Shown: piece after piece, positions 32,675 to 40,189 of the stretch | Layout of the letters: each line of letters begins with the position of its first letter | How positions within the stretch are numbered: the first letter of the stretch is position 1 | Assembly (NCBI GenBank): GCA_021796445.1 | Contig: JAKACB010000006.1 | Span: forward strand, 1 to 40,189 | Length of the DNA stretch: 40,189 nucleotides | Reading direction: 5' to 3' | Source: Nanobdellota archaeon | GTDB lineage: Archaea > Nanoarchaeota > Nanoarchaeia > Parvarchaeales > Parvarchaeaceae | Made by a program: the position numbers and the translations under genes | Notes under the pieces: generated by a model | What the model was told of the DNA's origin: nothing | The model's input: only the letters and a program-made list of their open reading frames with translations | Database searches by the model: none

Positions 32675-33607
32675 ATGAGTGATAAAGGCGCTAACAGCAG
32701 TTCAATTATTGGAATTTTTATAGTAGTGATTATCTTAATAGTAATCTTCTATTCTGTCAATAGTGGCGCATTAAATCTTGGGAAATCATCTGCGAAGATT
32801 CCTACTACCTTTAGTGTTTCGGCAGTATCTAACGCTTCCCAGCTCTATTCTGGCAAATCAACACCTCTTTACGTTACTTTATTTAATCCCTTTAATTACT
32901 CTTTTAATGCCAATCTCTATGTTTTTACTACACCCCCAGTCTCAATTTCTCCGCTATCAAAAGCAATATCCGCACCTGCGAATATGAAAGCAGTTTCAAA
33001 CATACTTTTTAATGTTTCATGCAGCGGCTCCAGCGGATCTGTCATACCTTATTTTGCTTTCGAACCTCAAAACATCTGGCAGAACATAACTACTTCAGTA
33101 GTTACATATCCATACGGTACAAAAACTAACTTAATCCCTCAAACGGTCTATTCTAACCCAAATGAGGGCTTTATGGTTTTATCTGCAAATCCTGCAATCG
33201 TAGAAACCCAGATTCCTTCCGGGTCTTTATCAACGGAAATTAATTTTACTCCTACAGCGAGTTATAATTCAGGAGTTTATACATTGGGAAGCCCTTACAC
33301 AAGTTTATCAAATGGCAACCCAAACGGATATATAACTCAAATAAAATTTTACATAAGCAATTCAACTGGCGGGATTCAAAGTGCATTTGTTTATTATGAT
33401 GGCCAAAACTATCCATTTTCAGTTTACGGCAACACGCTTAAATTAACTCTAAATGATGTAGACCTTGCGCTAATAACAAGTGGTTCAGATTTACCCATAG
33501 AAATAACAACTACAAATGACAACGTGAGTTCACAGAATATAATAAATATAGATACTAACTATAACTATTATATTACATTTTATGGCAATCAAATATCATG
33601 CATATAA
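32675..33607 (+). CDS. Exported surface protein 4 of the series
   Basis: 310 residues. The N terminus SDKGANSSSIIGIFIVVIILIVIFY resembles a pilin-like signal (Lys-Gly, then a polar turn and a hydrophobic helix). A beta-rich, Asn/Ser/Thr-rich exterior with N-X-S/T sequons follows. The segment LYSGKSTPLYVTLFNPFNYSF is similar in position and pattern to LYTGENINVISKIFNNGKNY in the next gene, suggesting paralogy. A TATA-like TTTTTATAGTTA (about 32645-32656) gives it its own promoter. Confidence 0.78.
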   Translation: MSDKGANSSSIIGIFIVVIILIVIFYSVNSGALNLGKSSAKIPTTFSVSAVSNASQLYSGKSTPLYVTLFNPFNYSFNANLYVFTTPPVSISPLSKAISAPANMKAVSNILFNVSCSGSSGSVIPYFAFEPQNIWQNITTSVVTYPYGTKTNLIPQTVYSNPNEGFMVLSANPAIVETQIPSGSLSTEINFTPTASYNSGVYTLGSPYTSLSNGNPNGYITQIKFYISNSTGGIQSAFVYYDGQNYPFSVYGNTLKLTLNDVDLALITSGSDLPIEITTTNDNVSSQNIINIDTNYNYYITFYGNQISCI

Positions 33608-33609
33608 AT

Positions 33610-34494
33610 ATGAAAAATAAAGGACAAGCAGGCGTTATAATTGTTGTAATTCTTATAATAATAGTTGGGGTTTTCTTCCTTTATAAAGCAGGGTATCTAA
33701 ATTTTAATCAAACTACAACTACAACCACTAAGAATATAAACCCCTATATACCAATCTCTTTTAATATCTCTACATCGACTCCGTTAGCTCATCTTTATAC
33801 AGGTGAAAATATAAATGTAATATCTAAAATATTCAATAACGGTAAAAATTATATCAATGTAGTCGCTTTTCCATATGGCTGTTCTTTCCTGCCAGTCCAG
33901 AATAAAAGCTTTTCAATTCCTCCTGATTCTCCATCCTCTTTTTCTTGGGTATTCTCAAGCTCAAGTCCTACAAGCTGTTCTATAACCTTCAGTGCATGTT
34001 TCAATGCAGTTTCATACACCAATTACCCGCTTACAATAGAGAGCTATGACTTCAATGGAACAGTTCCAACCTCACAATCTACTTCTTCTGCAGGTCTTCC
34101 TATAAATCTTGGCCTTGAAGATTTTAGCCCTATCTTAATTGCAAGTCCTTCCTCAGAAAATCAAACATTTTATGTAGATGCTAATTCTCTTACTTCAACG
34201 GGTTCAACCTCTAAATTGAATTGGGTAAATATACAAATAAATAATGGCATTGGATACTTTACTTCCTCGGTAGGTACAAATTATAAAATAGAGCCAAACC
34301 AAAATATAACTAATCAGGAATATCCTCTTACGTTTCAAAATGGAAGATTACTTGCACCGATTCAGTTTTCACTTTTAGTGAATCCGGTTTCAAATTCAGT
34401 AGGTTACACTTCAAATGTTTCCATAAACGTAAGCGCAGGATACACCTACTGCATAACATCTAACAGTATACCTCTTTCTATATCGCAGTCTTAA
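33610..34494 (+). CDS. Pilin-like surface protein 5 of the series
   Basis: 294 residues from the ATG at 33610 (MKNKGQAG), preferred over the ATG twelve bases upstream because it yields a compact class III signal: KNKG followed by QAGVIIVVILIIIVGVFFLY. A prepilin peptidase would cut after Gly5. The exterior is beta-rich with several cysteines and many N-X-S/T sequons. It overlaps the end of gene 4 if the earlier ATG is used. The prepilin peptidase gene lies 740 bases downstream. Confidence 0.8.
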   Translation: MKNKGQAGVIIVVILIIIVGVFFLYKAGYLNFNQTTTTTTKNINPYIPISFNISTSTPLAHLYTGENINVISKIFNNGKNYINVVAFPYGCSFLPVQNKSFSIPPDSPSSFSWVFSSSSPTSCSITFSACFNAVSYTNYPLTIESYDFNGTVPTSQSTSSAGLPINLGLEDFSPILIASPSSENQTFYVDANSLTSTGSTSKLNWVNIQINNGIGYFTSSVGTNYKIEPNQNITNQEYPLTFQNGRLLAPIQFSLLVNPVSNSVGYTSNVSINVSAGYTYCITSNSIPLSISQS

Positions 34495-34497
34495 AAA

Positions 34498-35235
34498 TTA
34501 ATCTATAAATTTTAATGCTTCCTTTTCGTTTTCATTTAATTTGCCTGGCACAATAAGTGACAATGGGGGGTTAAGGTTCTTAATTTCTTCATTACCAGAC
34601 TTATAAATCTTTTGATCAGAACTACCAAGCTTTGATATCACAATTACATTGTTCCAATCTACTATTGGAATGCCTTTTTTGTTCTCTATATTTTTTAGTA
34701 TCTGGATAGCATCTAAAGCACTTACGAACTTCTCCTTGTTTCTTACTTCCAATAGTACCAAAGAATGATAGCCGCATTTAATGTTTTCCTCTATGACCTC
34801 AAAAAAGCTTTCAGGGTGAAAATGTTCATCATATATAGGTATACTTGTAGTGCCTCCAAATTTGTAGAGCGATAATCCCGTTTCTCCAACAGCAGAGAAT
34901 ATGCTTGAGGAATGTATTATCTCTGTTTTTATGTCCCTGTTCTTGCACTCCGCTATTAATGAAAAGTGGGTAGTTGCAGCAAGCGGGTCGCCGGGTATTA
35001 GCAATGCTACTTTGTTTTTACTGGCCTTTTCAATTATTAATTCGCTTTCAACTGTTTCTCTTTCTATAATATCTATCTTTTTCCCAATTTGATTTTCAAG
35101 TTGCTCTAAAAAACTGATGTCATTCAAGTTAGTATATCTTTCTAAAAACACCTCATCACAGTTTTTAAGTTTTTCTAGTGCCCTCAACGGCAAATCATTT
35201 AAATAGTATAATCCCGTTCCAATTAAGTATAGCAT
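34498..35235 (-). CDS. dph5: Diphthine synthase
   Basis: S-adenosylmethionine-dependent methyltransferase of diphthamide synthesis, modifying the histidine of elongation factor 2. In 245 residues: MLYLIGTGLYYLND start, ALLIPGDPLAATTH (SAM-site GDPxxAT), and HSSSIFSAVGETGLSLYKFG. All family landmarks are present. Its ATG shares two bases with the divergent prepilin peptidase start (CATG, 35233-35236). The predicted TATA box (near 35258-35266) would lie inside that neighbour's coding sequence. Confidence 0.96.
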   Translation of the reverse strand: MLYLIGTGLYYLNDLPLRALEKLKNCDEVFLERYTNLNDISFLEQLENQIGKKIDIIERETVESELIIEKASKNKVALLIPGDPLAATTHFSLIAECKNRDIKTEIIHSSSIFSAVGETGLSLYKFGGTTSIPIYDEHFHPESFFEVIEENIKCGYHSLVLLEVRNKEKFVSALDAIQILKNIENKKGIPIVDWNNVIVISKLGSSDQKIYKSGNEEIKNLNPPLSLIVPGKLNENEKEALKFID

Positions 35236-36067
35236 GGTATATCAAATAGATTATCTAATATTTATCTTTGTACTTTTGGTGCTACTAATAGCATCTATAA
35301 AGGATTTTAAGAACAGGGAGGTCCCGGATTCAATAAGTTATATACTTATATTTGGTGGTATACTTCTTTCTCTAGCTTATTCCATTTCTTATAGCACGAT
35401 ATCTAATCTTATCTATATACCTATTTCAGTCCTATTGCTTTTCGGGTTTTCCTATTTTATGTATGTTCTTGGCCAGTGGGGAGGGGGAGATGTCAAACTC
35501 ATGTTGGGGTTAAGTTTTGTATTTTCATCTATAAACCTGTTTTCAGACAAGTCATTTATAGCGTTGTTTATAAACATACTGTTGTTTGGAGGAGTATATG
35601 GTTTGTTAAGCACGATATTTTTGGGCCTTGTAAAAATAAAACAACTAAAAAAATATTTTCAGCGCTATGATGTGCCATTTTTTATTGCTTCAATAGCTGC
35701 AATAATACTATCAATTTTTATAGTTCCTTCTCCGATAAACATCTTTATAGCAGTAGGCATCTTTATGATATTTTCTATTAGATTTGTATTTTTAGTAGCA
35801 AATAATCTAATGTATATACAAGAAGATGTTTCAAAGCTTACAGAAGGAGACTGGCTTGCAGAGTCCCCAAAGGATACAGATGGTAAAAAAATAGTGCCTG
35901 AAAGAAATACTGGCCTAACAAAAATAGATATACAAAAGTTAAAGGAAAAAGATATAAAATCAGTTACAATCAAAATAGGCTTGCCTTTTGTTCCAGGGAT
36001 ATTTTTTGCAGTTTTGATAACAATTTTAGTTGGCAATCCTTTTCTGCAGTTATTTACAATATTATAA
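35234..36067 (+). CDS. Type IV prepilin / preflagellin peptidase (A24 aspartic protease)
   Basis: A 277-residue polytopic membrane protease that trims class III signal peptides of archaeal pilins. The two catalytic aspartates are visible: one in the loop after helix 1 (ASIKDFKNREVPD) and one in the GGGDVKL motif at about residue 88. About eight hydrophobic helices are present, with a cytoplasmic insert (KDTDGKKIVPERN...) before the last one. The TATA-like box ATTTAAATAG (about 35197-35206) lies inside dph5. Located between pilin-like genes on both sides, it is the likely processing enzyme for this locus. Confidence 0.93.
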   Translation: MVYQIDYLIFIFVLLVLLIASIKDFKNREVPDSISYILIFGGILLSLAYSISYSTISNLIYIPISVLLLFGFSYFMYVLGQWGGGDVKLMLGLSFVFSSINLFSDKSFIALFINILLFGGVYGLLSTIFLGLVKIKQLKKYFQRYDVPFFIASIAAIILSIFIVPSPINIFIAVGIFMIFSIRFVFLVANNLMYIQEDVSKLTEGDWLAESPKDTDGKKIVPERNTGLTKIDIQKLKEKDIKSVTIKIGLPFVPGIFFAVLITILVGNPFLQLFTIL

Positions 36068-36121
36068 TACAAAAAAATTAAATTATAGAAGCTTTTATTT
36101 CAATCAGTATCTATAAATAAG

Positions 36122-36217
36122 TTAAATCTCTAAAAGATCTGAATCTTTTTCAATATCGTAATCTTCATCCGGGTCCTCTGTTTCCTTATCTATCATAGAA
36201 AATTCTTTTCTTCTCAT
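36122..36217 (-). CDS. Possible 31-residue acidic microprotein
   Basis: The 36068-36326 gap holds one credible small frame on the minus strand: ATG at 36217, RRKEFSMIDKETEDPDEDYD, then a TAA at 36122. It has a basic start and a strongly acidic body. A TATA-like CTTAAATATAAC on the same strand lies about 33 bases before the ATG. No family recognised. Its size makes it uncertain. Confidence 0.35.
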   Translation of the reverse strand: MRRKEFSMIDKETEDPDEDYDIEKDSDLLEI

Positions 36218-36326
36218 AATACACTACAATATAGTAATATACATTGTTATATTTAAGCCTTTGGAATGTCGTTTTTTTTAGATTAAAGTATTTAAAATAA
36301 TAAGGTTAATTGTTATTATTTAAGGT

Positions 36327-39300
36327 ATGCAAATTAAAGTAATTAAACAGGGACAGTCGGCAATAGAGTCATTAATGACTTATGGTTGGATGATTCTTCT
36401 TATCGTGGCAGTTCTGGTCATAATATATTCATTAGGAGTATTTTCCCCTTTAAATTTTGTTTCTGCGGCCCCAACAACAAGCGGTTTTACAGGCGTTGAA
36501 GTAACAACAGTCGTTGCTAACTATACCTACTTTGAATTTTACATTACAAACTCGCTTTCTGTGCCAATAAACTTGAATAAATTCTTGTTGACTTATAATA
36601 ATACGAAATTTTCAAATATTAGCTGTCAATATCTTACATTGTCGCCCGGTCAAAACTCAATATGTTTTGGTAAGTTAAATTTAGCTAAAACTAGGGACTC
36701 AGCTTCACTAGGTATAAGTTTCTCAATTTCTAGTAATATAAATGCATCTTCGAATGGAACGATTTCGTTTGTTCCTGCTAACACCAAGCTTTACTTACCC
36801 TCAATTATAACTGAATTTACAGAAGAAGGCCTGCCTTCTGGTTATCAATGGTGGGTAGATTATGCAGGCATAAATCACTCTTCGACAGGCACTGAAATTT
36901 TATTTGCCAGTAGTGCTAGTTATCATTCGTTTATTGTTAGTAACCTTACTATAAATGGCTGTACTTTCTCAGCTTTACCGGCCTCTGGGACTTTAGAAGC
37001 CGGCCGTCTTGAAAATATAATATTCCTAAATTCATGTGCTGCTACATTTATAGAAAAGGAATTACCAACAGGTACAGAGTGGAAAGTAACCTATGCTGGT
37101 GTAACTAATTCTTCAACAACTAATTTATTATTGTTTACAAATGAAAAAAGCGGTACATACACTTTTTCAGTTAATAATGTTATAGTTCAAGGTTGTACCT
37201 ATACCCCAAGCCCATCTTCAGGGTCTTTAGCTGTAGGTGGCTATCAATACATTCGTTTTCTTGGGCAGTGTATTACAACATTTAAAGAAACTGGCTTACC
37301 AATTAATTATGGTTGGAGTGTAACTTATGAGAAGATCACTAAAACTAACACTACTTCCAATATATACTATTTTGGTGCACCAGGTAACTTCTCTTATTCT
37401 ATTGCTACTTTAAGTAATTCCTCATCTTCACCAGACTGTACAACCACCTACACTCCAAGTCCATCTTCAGGATCAGCAGAAGCAGGTACTACTACTTCAA
37501 TCTCATTTTCAGCATCAACAACTTGTACAACTACTTTTGATGAAAGCAATTTACCATCTGGCTACACATGGACAGTGGATTACAATTCAGTATCAAAGAG
37601 CAGTTCAACCTCCAGTATCTCATTTTCAAATAGCTTTAGTGGAGTAACTCCCCCAACATATTCATATTCCGTTACAACTCTATCAAATTCGACTTTAGGA
37701 TGTACAACCACCTACACTCCAAGTCCATCTTCAGGATCAGCAGAAGCAGGTACTACTACTTCAATCTCATTTTCAGCATCAACAACTTGTACAACTACTT
37801 TTGATGAAAGCAATTTACCATCAGGATATACATGGACAGTAGACTATGATTCAGCAACGAAAAGTGCAACCACTCCATCAAGTATACCTTTCTCAACTAC
37901 ATTTCAAGGTAGTGATTATTCTTTGTCTTATACCGCAAGTGCAACAGCAGATATATCAAATGGGGGGGTTTGTACTGCTTCTGCTTCAGTTACGTTGGGA
38001 GAAACATATACGTTTACTAATTGGGTTTGTGAATTCCCATTCATAATAGAAAATACACAATCTGTTTCAACTTCCGCACCTTTTCAAGAGGAAGCAACTA
38101 TATCTTTAAGTGATTTCTCAGGTTACGCAGCTTCAAATCTGCAAAATGCTGAGTTTTTCTATTCAAATGGAACTGTAATTCCTTCTTGGTTAGCAGAGTA
38201 TTCTTCAAGCTCTGCAACATGGTTTTTAAAGATAGGGGGAGGGATACCTGCAAATTCAGAATTAAATATAGAATTAGGGTTTGCTTTACCAACTTCAACT
38301 GTCTTATTTAATAATGTTAATGATGGAGAAGCACCTACCCTCTCAAGCACTTACGGTGAATATGATAATGGTGCAAATGTATTTAACCTATATTCTAACT
38401 TCGCAGGAACTTCCTTGCCTTCAGGATTCACAGAATACGTTTCTTCAGGGTCTTCAATTTCAATAAGCAATGGAATAACATTCAATCTAGGAGATAGTGT
38501 AGATCCTTCTTATGCTTTTATTCTTGATAGCAGTGAACATCCAGACAGCGTGGCAGATGCTGAAGTAACTTCCTTGCCTGTTACACAGGATGAAACTCAT
38601 CTCTTCCAAGGTTTTACTTCCTCTCCAATTGGAAACGGTATAAGTAATTACGTTGGTATTTCTTTTGCCGCAACATGCGGTGATGTAGATCATGGTTTTA
38701 CTTTAAGCAATGTAAGTTCAATATCCAGCACTTCAGCAACTTTATCTGCACCCGCCATTCTCTCATCCTCTAATTCGTTTGTTTCAGGATATGAAAACTA
38801 TTCTAGGGTTTTGACATCAACTCAAAATGCAATATCCTCTGATACTTACCCAGTCCTTGGAACACAGTCTGTAGGCTCAGGTTCAGGTTGTGTGGATACA
38901 GAAACTACTTCTTATAAATGGTATGCAGTAAGGTCTGAACCTCCAAATGGAGTTATGCCTATTATGTTTGAGAAGCCGGTTTTGCCTTCAGGTATAATTG
39001 ATTATGCCCCTGTTGTAATAACTAATAATCAATCTTCTGCAACTGCTGCTCCATTCCAACAGGAAATAGTTGTAAACTCAAACGATTTCTCAAGTTACGA
39101 GGCTTCAAATCTGCAAAATGTTGAGTTTTTCAATTCAAATGGACAGATAATTCCTTCATGGTTAGAATTAGGGAATTCAACTTATGGCTCAACGGTATAC
39201 TGGCTGAAACTGTCAAGTGGAATACCTGCCTCTTCTTCAGAAATAGTGTACATAGGTTTTGCATCAACTTCTACAAATTTATTTAATTCAAATAATGTTG

Positions 39301-39974
39301 GTGAAGCACCTACCCTCTCAAGCACTTACGGTGAATATGATGATGGTCCGAATGTATTTAATTACTACACCAATTTCAATGGAACTAGTTTACCTAATTC
39401 TTTTGAAGCTTATAATGAACCGTCTTATATATCTGTTGATAATGGTGTTACATTATCTCAAGATTCAGGTAATCCAGCTATAGAATATACTAGTGACATT
39501 GCACCGGACACTACAGCTGTAATGACTGGCGAGAAAATCTATGATCCAAACGGTGGAGAGAAAATGTTCTCTTACGATCCACAATTTGGTTATGTTCAGG
39601 ATGGCGAATCAGATGGAGGTTTAGGTAACAGACTTGGAACTCAGTATAATATAGGTATTGTAACATCTAATAATACTGATGTACCATCTGTTTATACAAA
39701 TATGCCAATATCTACTTCTTCATCAGTTTCTGCAGCCCCATTAGACACTTCAGTTATCTGGCTTTCAACTTCAAATTTGATATATGTATTATCCAGTGTA
39801 AATAATGTTTTATACCAAGAATCTACAACAGATTTAAGTACTTCCTCGGAGGAATTTTATTATGAAACAGGAGGCACAAACTCTCCAAAAATTACAGTTT
39901 ATTATTCTGCATTACTTGCAGTCCCACCAAACGGGGTTATGCCAGGTTCTTATATTGGTTCTGTGCTAAGTTAA
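36327..39974 (+). CDS. Giant pilin-headed modular surface protein
   Basis: 1215 residues. It opens with a class III signal, VIKQG followed by QSAIESLMTYGWMILLIVAV, the classic archaeal pilin-like helix; cleavage after Gly9 is expected. Residues about 160-570 hold five repeats of the LPSGYTWTVDY / YTPSPSSGSAEAG type (starting near residues 162, 240, 317, 402 and 490), like the ETGLPSGTxWSVT modules of Thermoplasmata surface proteins and thermopsin-related proteins. Residues about 574-890 and 899-1215 form two DUF2341-like modules. There is no C-terminal anchor. The prepilin peptidase gene lies just upstream. Probable filament tip, adhesin or cell-envelope protein. Confidence 0.88.
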   Translation: MQIKVIKQGQSAIESLMTYGWMILLIVAVLVIIYSLGVFSPLNFVSAAPTTSGFTGVEVTTVVANYTYFEFYITNSLSVPINLNKFLLTYNNTKFSNISCQYLTLSPGQNSICFGKLNLAKTRDSASLGISFSISSNINASSNGTISFVPANTKLYLPSIITEFTEEGLPSGYQWWVDYAGINHSSTGTEILFASSASYHSFIVSNLTINGCTFSALPASGTLEAGRLENIIFLNSCAATFIEKELPTGTEWKVTYAGVTNSSTTNLLLFTNEKSGTYTFSVNNVIVQGCTYTPSPSSGSLAVGGYQYIRFLGQCITTFKETGLPINYGWSVTYEKITKTNTTSNIYYFGAPGNFSYSIATLSNSSSSPDCTTTYTPSPSSGSAEAGTTTSISFSASTTCTTTFDESNLPSGYTWTVDYNSVSKSSSTSSISFSNSFSGVTPPTYSYSVTTLSNSTLGCTTTYTPSPSSGSAEAGTTTSISFSASTTCTTTFDESNLPSGYTWTVDYDSATKSATTPSSIPFSTTFQGSDYSLSYTASATADISNGGVCTASASVTLGETYTFTNWVCEFPFIIENTQSVSTSAPFQEEATISLSDFSGYAASNLQNAEFFYSNGTVIPSWLAEYSSSSATWFLKIGGGIPANSELNIELGFALPTSTVLFNNVNDGEAPTLSSTYGEYDNGANVFNLYSNFAGTSLPSGFTEYVSSGSSISISNGITFNLGDSVDPSYAFILDSSEHPDSVADAEVTSLPVTQDETHLFQGFTSSPIGNGISNYVGISFAATCGDVDHGFTLSNVSSISSTSATLSAPAILSSSNSFVSGYENYSRVLTSTQNAISSDTYPVLGTQSVGSGSGCVDTETTSYKWYAVRSEPPNGVMPIMFEKPVLPSGIIDYAPVVITNNQSSATAAPFQQEIVVNSNDFSSYEASNLQNVEFFNSNGQIIPSWLELGNSTYGSTVYWLKLSSGIPASSSEIVYIGFASTSTNLFNSNNVGEAPTLSSTYGEYDDGPNVFNYYTNFNGTSLPNSFEAYNEPSYISVDNGVTLSQDSGNPAIEYTSDIAPDTTAVMTGEKIYDPNGGEKMFSYDPQFGYVQDGESDGGLGNRLGTQYNIGIVTSNNTDVPSVYTNMPISTSSSVSAAPLDTSVIWLSTSNLIYVLSSVNNVLYQESTTDLSTSSEEFYYETGGTNSPKITVYYSALLAVPPNGVMPGSYIGSVLS
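37437..37822 (+). repeat. 122-base perfect direct repeat (two copies, 264 bases apart)
   Basis: Positions 37437-37558 and 37701-37822 are identical over 122 bases, including third codon positions, with a period of 264 bases (88 residues). They cover the YTPSPSSGSAEAG and TTFDESNLPS portions of repeats 4 and 5. This indicates recent duplication or gene conversion. Confidence 0.95.
38328..39341 (+). repeat. DUF2341-like tandem module, 975-base period
   Basis: A 39-base block is identical at 38328-38366 and 39303-39341 (offset 975). Other shorter matches keep the same offset, for example around 38130 and 39105. The two 325-residue modules are otherwise diverged, so this is an older duplication than the 122-base repeat. 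Confidence 0.85.
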
Positions 39975-40019
39975 GCCTGTTTTAATTCTTTAAATCTGTT
40001 TTGAATTTAAAAAGAAAAA

Positions 40020-40030
40020 CTTTATAAAGG
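40020..40030 (+). promoter_or_regulatory. TATA box of the 23S rRNA gene
   Basis: CTTTATAAAGG is a strong archaeal TATA element, predicting transcription from about 40050. Two hairpins follow before the mature rRNA: CACTTC/GAAGTG closing a CTATT/AATAG stem (40072-40103) and GCTGTT/AACAGC (40108-40122). These may be precursor processing structures. Confidence 0.65.
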
Positions 40031-40135
40031 TCTTCAGCGTAATAGATATTTATCGGTTGAATAATAATATGCACTTCTCTATTTGAAAATAGGGAAGGAA
40101 GTGTCGAGCTGTTAAAAACAGCAATGTGACTGTGT

Positions 40136-40189
40136 GATTTGCTAATCCAAGCTATTAGATGGATGACTTGGTTCAGGAGCCGAAGAAGG
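40136..40189 (+). rRNA. 23S rRNA, 5' end only (cut by window edge)
   Basis: The segment from CTATTAGATGGATGACTTGG through GGAGCCGAAGAAGG matches the conserved start of large-subunit rRNA (compare GGUGGAUGxCUxGG and GCCGAxGAAGGACG). The exact 5' end is estimated by comparison with other 23S genes. The gene directly upstream is the giant surface protein, not 16S rRNA, so this 23S gene is unlinked on its 5' side. Confidence 0.9.

Noticed and set aside
35665..36072. 135-residue open frame antisense to the prepilin peptidase
   Set aside because: It overlaps a gene with clear catalytic motifs on the other strand and shows no recognisable features.
1..40189. Mobile elements, integrases, toxin-antitoxin or CRISPR systems
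   Set aside because: I found no transposase, recombinase, cas gene, spacer array or attachment-site signature in the window.

Overview
The window looks like chromosomal DNA of a small-genome, AT-rich archaeon, most likely a DPANN lineage of the Parvarchaeota/Micrarchaeota (ARMAN) type. Archaeal markers are aCPSF1, the proteasome beta subunit, RpoE1/Spt4, eS1, eS24, eS31, the KEOPS genes Kae1 and Bud32, FEN-1, family B DNA polymerase, type II methionine aminopeptidase and diphthine synthase. Genes are tightly packed, often with 4-base ATGA overlaps. Many starts lie about 25 bases after a TATA-like box with no Shine-Dalgarno sequence, which points to leaderless mRNAs. The lineage is inferred from gene content and was not tested by a search.

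Layout. 1-9200: aCPSF1 (cut by the left edge), proteasome beta, an RHH-nucleotidyltransferase fusion, a secreted Lon-type protease, glycyl-tRNA synthetase, and an operon of a TFS-like zinc ribbon, a ferredoxin-NADP reductase-like flavoprotein and NAD(P)H-hydrate dehydratase. 9289-11640: a large membrane/coiled-coil protein and tRNA-Ala(GGC). 11716-17206 (minus strand): an unknown membrane protein, then an information-processing block with rpoE1, spt4, eS24, eS31, kae1, a GTPase-dead DRG relative, bud32, uS15 and eS1. 17311-20262: an E1/ThiF-like protein and four small membrane proteins, three of them similar to each other. 20263-28783: ThpR, a winged-helix protein with an S-layer-like domain, GlmS, and a replication/maturation run of PolB, a RecA-like protein without a P-loop, MetAP, FEN-1 and a DUF357 protein.

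28844-39974 is the most distinctive part. Five consecutive genes encode membrane-anchored, Ser/Thr/Asn-rich exported proteins, several with type IV pilin-like N termini. Diphthine synthase, a prepilin peptidase and a 1215-residue pilin-headed modular surface protein follow. I read this as a candidate surface-filament or adhesion locus. No assembly ATPase or PilC/FlaJ-type platform protein is present in the window. The right edge enters a 23S rRNA gene that has its own promoter and no 16S gene next to it.

No CRISPR array, transposase, integrase or plasmid gene was seen. Other items worth checking are overlapping divergent start codons (35233-35236), a palindromic TATA box placed to serve two genes (18472-18481), a structured segment upstream of kae1, and a 122-base perfect internal repeat in the giant surface gene.
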